A stretch of DNA of 64,000 nt, taken from NCBI GenBank assembly GCA_937625935.1, contig OW569351.1, positions 248,001 to 312,000 of the forward strand. Reading direction: 5' to 3'. Source of the DNA: Tetramitus jugosus (lineage: Eukaryota > Heterolobosea > Eutetramitea > Acrasida > Vahlkampfiidae). This document shows, piece by piece, positions 59,481-64,000 of this stretch; the first letter of the stretch is position 1, and each line of letters opens with the position of its first letter. The position numbers and the translations under genes are program-made. The notes below the pieces were generated by a model, which searched no databases, had not been told where the DNA came from, and saw only the letters and a list, made by a program, of their open reading frames with translations.

Positions 59481-61997
59481 TTATTCAGCCTCCGATCCAC
59501 TGCTTTCATCCTCATCTTGGCTGCTGGTGAAGCTTTTCTGTCTTTCTCTCTGATTCCAATTGAATATGTTGGTCAAATTCATGAACCATTCGCTAGTTTC
59601 CTCCGTTTTACAAATGAGTGGAACTGGCCAGATGGAGGTGGTAACAATGATTGCATCACCACGCTGCAATTCTTGGCGACTCTTGCCATCAAAACTGATC
59701 CATGCTGTAGCTCGACTGTCTTGCGGCACTTTGATTGTCAAAATGGTAGAGTCAGGCAAGATAATAGGTCTAAAACTCAACGAATGAGGGCAGATTGGCG
59801 TAAGAAGCAAGCAATTCACATTTGGATGCACAATTGAACCACCAGCACTCATTGAATAAGCGGTGCTTCCTGTAGGAGTGGCCAGAATGAGACCATCTGC
59901 TTGAACTGTTGTAATATGTACATTATTGCAATAGCAATCCAAATTACACAAGTACGGACTTGGACCTCTGTCGACAACAATTTCGTTGAGCACCTGATAT
60001 CGATGATTCTCTATTGTGCCATCCTTTCTCCTAATTTTGCAAGTCAATCTCATGCGCGTTGACAAATACACTGATCCATTAAACACATGAGTAATATACT
60101 CCTTGTATCTCTTAACATTAAATGCAGTTAAAAATCCAAGAGAGCCCATATTGAATCCTAATATTGGAGGAACAGCAGATGGAAACATGGATGCCGTATG
60201 CAAGATGGTCCCATCTCCTCCAAGACAAATAATTAAATCAATCAACTTGTGAAGATTTCGATAACCTGGTTGTTGATGGGTCAACGCAGCAGAGGATGGA
60301 TTGTTCGTATCGTTTGACGATGATTCTCCAGCACCAGTCGTTGTCGATGCACTACTACTCGCACTACTGGGTCCGTTCTGTTGTTGTGTTGCACCACCGT
60401 TGCTCAAATTCCTGCCCTGAACAGAATTGAGATAGTCTGGGAACGTTTGAAGACATGGCCACTTCAATTTCTCATACACCACTGGCTCCACATACACGCT
60501 CACCTTCTTTTCATTGACCAAATAATCTACAACTCTCTCAAACTGCTTATCCGTCCTGTCCGTATGTATCTGTTTCATCACCAGTACTCTCTCTGGTCTG
60601 CGATCCCAATGCAATTCGATCGATCCTGGTGACATGATCGGGTTTCGAATATTGGCATCCTTGTACTTTTCAAACACGTACTGTGTATTGATTTGTTTCA
60701 CGAGTTGAATTCCGACTTTGCCAACATTGGGACTCGGTGGTATCAATTCCATTGGATTGATAAATCTTCCACTACCCATATTATTCACATTACTCTTACC
60801 ACTAGTATTTGCACTGGGTCCACCTGTCGCATCCAATGCATCACTCGATTGAGAATGAACAAGAGTAGAATGACCATCTGTTCCTGTTGCTGCTGCTGCT
60901 GCTGTATCCTCTATTGAAATATGGGGATTCATCGCACCAGAGTACCACAAGTGATCATCTCCATTCTCATCTTCATCATCATCATCTTCCAACAATGCAT
61001 CCGTGTGTTCCATGTGTTCATCCACAATTGAACTAGTCTTTTTATCAAATCCACTACTGCTGCTGCTACTACTGCTACTACTACTATTACCACTATTCGC
61101 AGTATAGTTACTGCCACCTAGTTTCTGTTGTTGTTGTGATTGCTGTTGTTGCTGAGAGCTTTCGTTTGTTGATTGATGTGGTTGAGAGGAATCACTTGCT
61201 TGTTGTTGTTGTTGTTGACTGTTGAGTGCCTTGTTGCTTCTCACAATGACATGAGTCGTATCTACATTCTTACTCTTGTAGTGATAGGCAGGTGCTGTGA
61301 TGGGTGTTGGTGGTGTGGTCGTTGAAGTTGCTGCTGTTGTTGTTGTAGTGGATGGTGGTGTTGTTGTTGTTGAAATGGTGGTTGATAGTGGTGGTGTCAC
61401 AGCAATAATGGCCGATGGAGGCAAGAGACTCACATCTGTGCAATAACTCCGTCTATGTTGACTTCCACTGGCATCAATCATTGTTGGTTGTTGTTGTTGT
61501 TGTTGTGAATGATGATCGAAATCAAATGGATCAATCAACAGAGAACATGAAGATGCAGGTGATTGAACAATTTGCTCTGCTGCACCCAATGCAGCAATAG
61601 GTATGGTGGTTGTGGCGGCCGTCATGGCACCCAATAGCTTTCGCTTCTTGGTTTCAATTTTTTCAGGCACGCGAATATCGTCCAATTCATTCGAGTAGTG
61701 TGTGCGCTTGCGTTTCTTTGCTGTTGTTGCTGTTGTTGAAGGCTTTGCATCTGTTTTTGTAGTATTGTCGACACTTGATGTCGTGTTGCTACTGTTATTG
61801 TGATGGTTGCTCATGTTGTTACTGTGGTTGGTTGTGGATGTTGTTGTTGTTGTTGTCGTGTGGTCACCAGTCACTATAATATCGGGATTGGTTGTTGCTA
61901 ACTCTACGATGGTTTTGTGGTTATTATTGTTGTTGTTGTCTGGGACAACAGAGGCAGTGGTTGTGGTGGCTTCGACACCCGAATCATGATTCGTCAT
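59481..61997 (-). CDS. NADK: NAD kinase with a long low-complexity N-terminus
   Basis: The 838-aa product phosphorylates NAD+ to NADP+. The catalytic domain (about 435-800) has ICLGGDGTILHTASMF (ATP/NAD GGDG motif), GFNMGSLGFLTAFN, VLNEIVVDRGP and ATPTGSTAYSMSAGGSIVHP. WISFDGKSRQEL lies near the end. The first roughly 430 residues are Thr-, Ser-, Asn- and Gln-rich with poly-Q and poly-T runs, a KKRKRTHYSNELD segment that could be a nuclear signal, and an acidic patch. Human NADK is 446 aa, so this is nearly double. The tail after the domain is acidic and Ser-rich. Confidence 0.93.
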   Translation of the reverse strand: MTNHDSGVEATTTTASVVPDNNNNNNHKTIVELATTNPDIIVTGDHTTTTTTTSTTNHSNNMSNHHNNSSNTTSSVDNTTKTDAKPSTTATTAKKRKRTHYSNELDDIRVPEKIETKKRKLLGAMTAATTTIPIAALGAAEQIVQSPASSCSLLIDPFDFDHHSQQQQQQPTMIDASGSQHRRSYCTDVSLLPPSAIIAVTPPLSTTISTTTTPPSTTTTTAATSTTTPPTPITAPAYHYKSKNVDTTHVIVRSNKALNSQQQQQQASDSSQPHQSTNESSQQQQQSQQQQKLGGSNYTANSGNSSSSSSSSSSSGFDKKTSSIVDEHMEHTDALLEDDDDEDENGDDHLWYSGAMNPHISIEDTAAAAATGTDGHSTLVHSQSSDALDATGGPSANTSGKSNVNNMGSGRFINPMELIPPSPNVGKVGIQLVKQINTQYVFEKYKDANIRNPIMSPGSIELHWDRRPERVLVMKQIHTDRTDKQFERVVDYLVNEKKVSVYVEPVVYEKLKWPCLQTFPDYLNSVQGRNLSNGGATQQQNGPSSASSSASTTTGAGESSSNDTNNPSSAALTHQQPGYRNLHKLIDLIICLGGDGTILHTASMFPSAVPPILGFNMGSLGFLTAFNVKRYKEYITHVFNGSVYLSTRMRLTCKIRRKDGTIENHRYQVLNEIVVDRGPSPYLCNLDCYCNNVHITTVQADGLILATPTGSTAYSMSAGGSIVHPNVNCLLLTPICPHSLSFRPIILPDSTILTIKVPQDSRATAWISFDGKSRQELQRGDAIIVTTSIWPVPLICKTEETSEWFMNLTNIFNWNQRERQKSFTSSQDEDESSGSEAE
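61135..61510. repeat. Low-complexity trinucleotide tracts (poly-Q/poly-T) in the NAD kinase gene
   Basis: Several runs of TTG/TGT and GTT units on the plus strand encode poly-Gln and poly-Thr in the NAD kinase N-terminal region. Similar CAA/CAG runs occur in the DR1 tail (about 62700-62850) and AAT/CAT runs in the PPR-like gene (about 7930-8130). They are in frame and typical of this genome's coding style. Confidence 0.7.
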
Positions 61998-62254
61998 GTC
62001 TCTAGTGTTGTTGTCTATTTGGTTTGTTGTTGTTTTGGTGGCAAGTTGTAGTCGCTTGTGAATTGTTGTTTTGGGGCAATTTGATTCTTGTTGTTCGGGA
62101 GAAGTAGTTTTTGATAGGTTTATGATTGGGTGGGATCACAATGCAGTTCGAGTGCGCACTTCACAGTGGACGGTCCATTGTAATAATGGAAATTCAGGCC
62201 AAACTTACATTGAACGAGCGTGTTCCTCCGCAATAGTGTTGGATGAATAAACGT

Positions 62255-63419
62255 TTATTCATCTTCTTCCTCAAATTCTTCATCTTCGTCTTCGTCATCC
62301 TCCATTTGGTTCGTGCTGGCTGGAGCGTAAGGTTGTTGTTGTTGCTGCGGTGACATTTGTTGAGGATTGAATTGTGGCGTGGGTGAGGGCAAAACAGGGA
62401 AAGCAGAAGGCAGCTTGGAGTTAGGACTGGGAAGAGGGAATAAAGACGATGACGGTTGAGGCAGCTTTGGAGTGCTGACCATTGGCAAACTTACACCAGA
62501 TGTCGGCGTTCCTCCCATACTCAACCTTGGAGGCAGAGCGGTCGGTCCACCAGTTGCAGCAGATGGTGCAAACGGAAGAGGAGTAGGTCCACCACCAACA
62601 CCTCCACTGGCACTAGGAATAGGACGCATTGGCAATGGAGTCTTTTCACCACTACCACCACCAACGGCAGTTGGTTTAGGAACAGCCTTTGGCAACACTG
62701 AAATCGGTTGTTGCTGTTGTTGTTGTTGTTGCATGTGAGGTGGTTGCGATAAGTGCGCAGATGATTGTTGCTGCTGCTGCTGTTGCTGCAGTGGACTCTG
62801 CTGTGGTAATTGAGGGTGCTGCGTTTGTTGCTGTTGCACTTGTGCTTGTTGCAATGCCATTTGTTGTCTCTGTATGTTGACTGCACTGGGTGTGTTGGGT
62901 GTGCTGCCCGTTCTAGCTCTCGATTGCGCAAAAAGCTTTCTCTGTTCTTCAATTAGCTCTTGCTCCGTCATTCCTGTGTCCTTATTCTTTCTGGCATTCT
63001 TTGATTGTCTTGCAGCTTCAATCTTGTGAGCTCCATAGGCATCTTCCACTTCGTTTATATAGTCTGCATATCCCAAATTCTGGATTCAACAACAAATTGA
63101 TCAAAGCATTCCATGTTTCGATCGGAAAAAAAGGAGAATGGGTTAATGGTCAAGGACTCACAAGGCAATGTGGGGTAGATTAGCAATAGAGATAACGAAC
63201 CTTCAGTGCTTCAATCACGTGCTCTGGTGATATGGTTTTTTTGTTTCCTTTCAAGCATACGCCGTTTGATTCAGTGGCGATCATTTGTATGAATTCAACA
63301 CAACAGTCACATATCAGTGTAATGATATCGTTGGAACATCTGACATTTTCTCCGAGTAGATTGTCCTTGATCACTTTGCTGACGGTTGCTTTGGGTAGAC
63401 CCAGTTCATCATCTGACAT
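62255..63419 (-). CDS. DR1: Negative cofactor 2 beta (DR1) with Gln/Pro-rich tail (2 exons)
   Basis: Exons 63201-63419 and 62255-63079 join in phase 0 across a 121-bp intron (donor GTTCGT, acceptor CCAG) to 347 aa; human DR1 is 176 aa. The histone-fold half matches DR1: LGLPKATVSKVIKDNLL, LICDCCVEFIQMIATE, KKTISPEHVIEALK, then across the splice NLGYADYINEV. The TBP-binding stretch follows (TEQELIEEQRKLFAQSRA). The remaining roughly 220 residues are Gln-, Pro- and Gly-rich and end acidic. With NC2alpha it binds TBP and blocks TFIIA/TFIIB. The donor GTTCGT is non-consensus but gives an exact join. The start is ATG 63419; an in-frame TAA blocks longer forms. Confidence 0.9.
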
Positions 63420-63755
63420 TGATTCTGCTTCTTTTTCTTCGTTTTTTTTCTTGCACAAAAATGATGGTTCGGGGTATTATGATAGTGATACGGGATCGTT
63501 CATTGTTGTGGGTTGAGACTTATTTGTGTCCAGTCAGCTGATTGAACCATTGCGAAAAGGTGGGAGAGCTTGCACAACATCCTGCCAATTAACCAGCAGT
63601 AGGGAATTTGGTCAGGAATTCCCGCCATCGCGCAAAGATTCTTCGCATGCCACATCGACATTCTTTCGTCGTGCTATCATGAAACGTTTACCCCAACGAA
63701 CAAAAAACATCAAACAAACAAACAACCAAAAATCAACAACAACAATTAATTAACA
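63420..63755. promoter_or_regulatory. 336-bp divergent promoter region (DR1 / TLC gene)
   Basis: The region separates two divergent genes. It contains an E2F-like TTCCCGCC at 63619-63626, closely followed by CGCGC, and ends in a CAAA-rich stretch before the TLC ATG. A 75-codon plus-strand frame here (63526-63753) runs into the leader and has no similarity. Confidence 0.4.
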
Positions 63756-64000
63756 ATGACTACATCCTTTGATTGGTTGCTAACGAGAGAGACGAGCTAT
63801 TTGCATCCTTTTCCAAACTATTATCTATTAACGGTGTCTCTATCGTTTTGCTTCTTCGCAGTGCTATACTTTGTGAGTGGATGGCTATTGCCTGGATATG
63901 CAAAATTAAAGAAGAACTGCTCACCTGGAGAGCTCAAGGATTTGAAGTCGAGAGTCGTGTCGAACGTACATGCTGTTTACGCAGTGGCCGCTGCGTTTTA
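63756..64000 (+). CDS. TLC-domain membrane protein, 5' part only
   Basis: The first 81 codons are present; the gene runs off the window. The start MTTSFDWLLTRETSYLHPF is followed by a transmembrane segment (LLTVSLSFCFFAVLYFVSGW), then a basic stretch and DLKSRVVSNVHAVYAVAAAF. SRVVSxxHA is typical of the TLC (TRAM-LAG1-CLN8) domain of TLCD4/TMEM56-like proteins, which handle membrane lipids. It could also be a ceramide-synthase relative; the missing part would decide. Confidence 0.7.
   Translation, partial: MTTSFDWLLTRETSYLHPFPNYYLLTVSLSFCFFAVLYFVSGWLLPGYAKLKKNCSPGELKDLKSRVVSNVHAVYAVAAAF

Noticed and set aside
63526-63753. 75-codon plus-strand frame before the TLC gene
   Set aside because: It lies in the divergent promoter and leader, runs into the CAAA-rich leader and has no similarity.

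Overview
The window reads as a gene-dense nuclear contig from a free-living, flagellum-forming protist. A heterolobosean amoeboflagellate of the Naegleria type is the best guess. The evidence is: about 33 protein genes in 64 kb; mostly single-exon genes with a minority of short GT-AG introns (about 54-141 bp, plus one of 739 bp) whose donors are usually GTATGT or GTAAGT; the standard genetic code; A/T-rich spacers; poly-Q/N/S/T tracts; a flagellar protein (CFAP299); and many conserved eukaryotic genes (NDC80, Ku80, ERCC1, GLE1, TFIIIC, NC2beta, GRP94). The species call is inference. No rRNA, tRNA, transposon, virus or CRISPR array was recognised.

Layout. 1-12 kb: secreted GH81 beta-1,3-glucanase, methionine synthase reductase, a PPR-like protein, a TauE/SafE transporter and a mitochondrial pyrimidine-nucleotide carrier. 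12-16 kb: a head-to-head ER chaperone pair, GRP94 with an HDEL tail and a small heat-shock protein with a signal peptide. They share a 277-bp promoter holding an ERSE-II-like unfolded-protein-response element. 16-25 kb: a quinone-reductase-like MDR enzyme, a 2H phosphoesterase, ARV1, CFAP299, an FBXO31-like domain protein with a 32-nt exon, an MFS transporter, an unrecognised type I membrane protein and a gamma-butyrobetaine dioxygenase. 25-36 kb: NDC80, TFIIIC-102 (GTF3C3/TFC4), a ZC3H11A-like CCCH protein and GLE1. 36-44 kb: a genome-maintenance neighbourhood with Ku80, ERCC1 and a seven-exon CIP2A homologue, with GDP-fucose synthase between. 44-50 kb: a 1757-residue protein kinase-NACHT-HEAT protein, the most unusual gene here. 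50-64 kb: a TOPORS-like RING protein, a cytosolic carboxypeptidase, DPH4, PIG-F, mitochondrial thiolase, short-form RNase Z, NAD kinase, NC2beta and the start of a TLC-domain gene.

Several themes link the genes. Tail-to-tail neighbours are packed very tightly (stops overlapping by 6 bp, or 7, 8 and 20 bp apart). Head-to-head neighbours may share promoters. E2F-like motifs (TTTGGCGG/TTCCCGCC) lie upstream of NDC80 and CIP2A, both cell-cycle genes in animals. The best candidate for an undescribed system is the kinase-NACHT-HEAT protein, which combines the parts of a STAND/NLR-type signal sensor with an intact Ser/Thr kinase output. Exon structures were derived by hand from splice motifs, reading phase and family similarity; start codons are the first ATG that fits, and non-ATG extensions were discarded.
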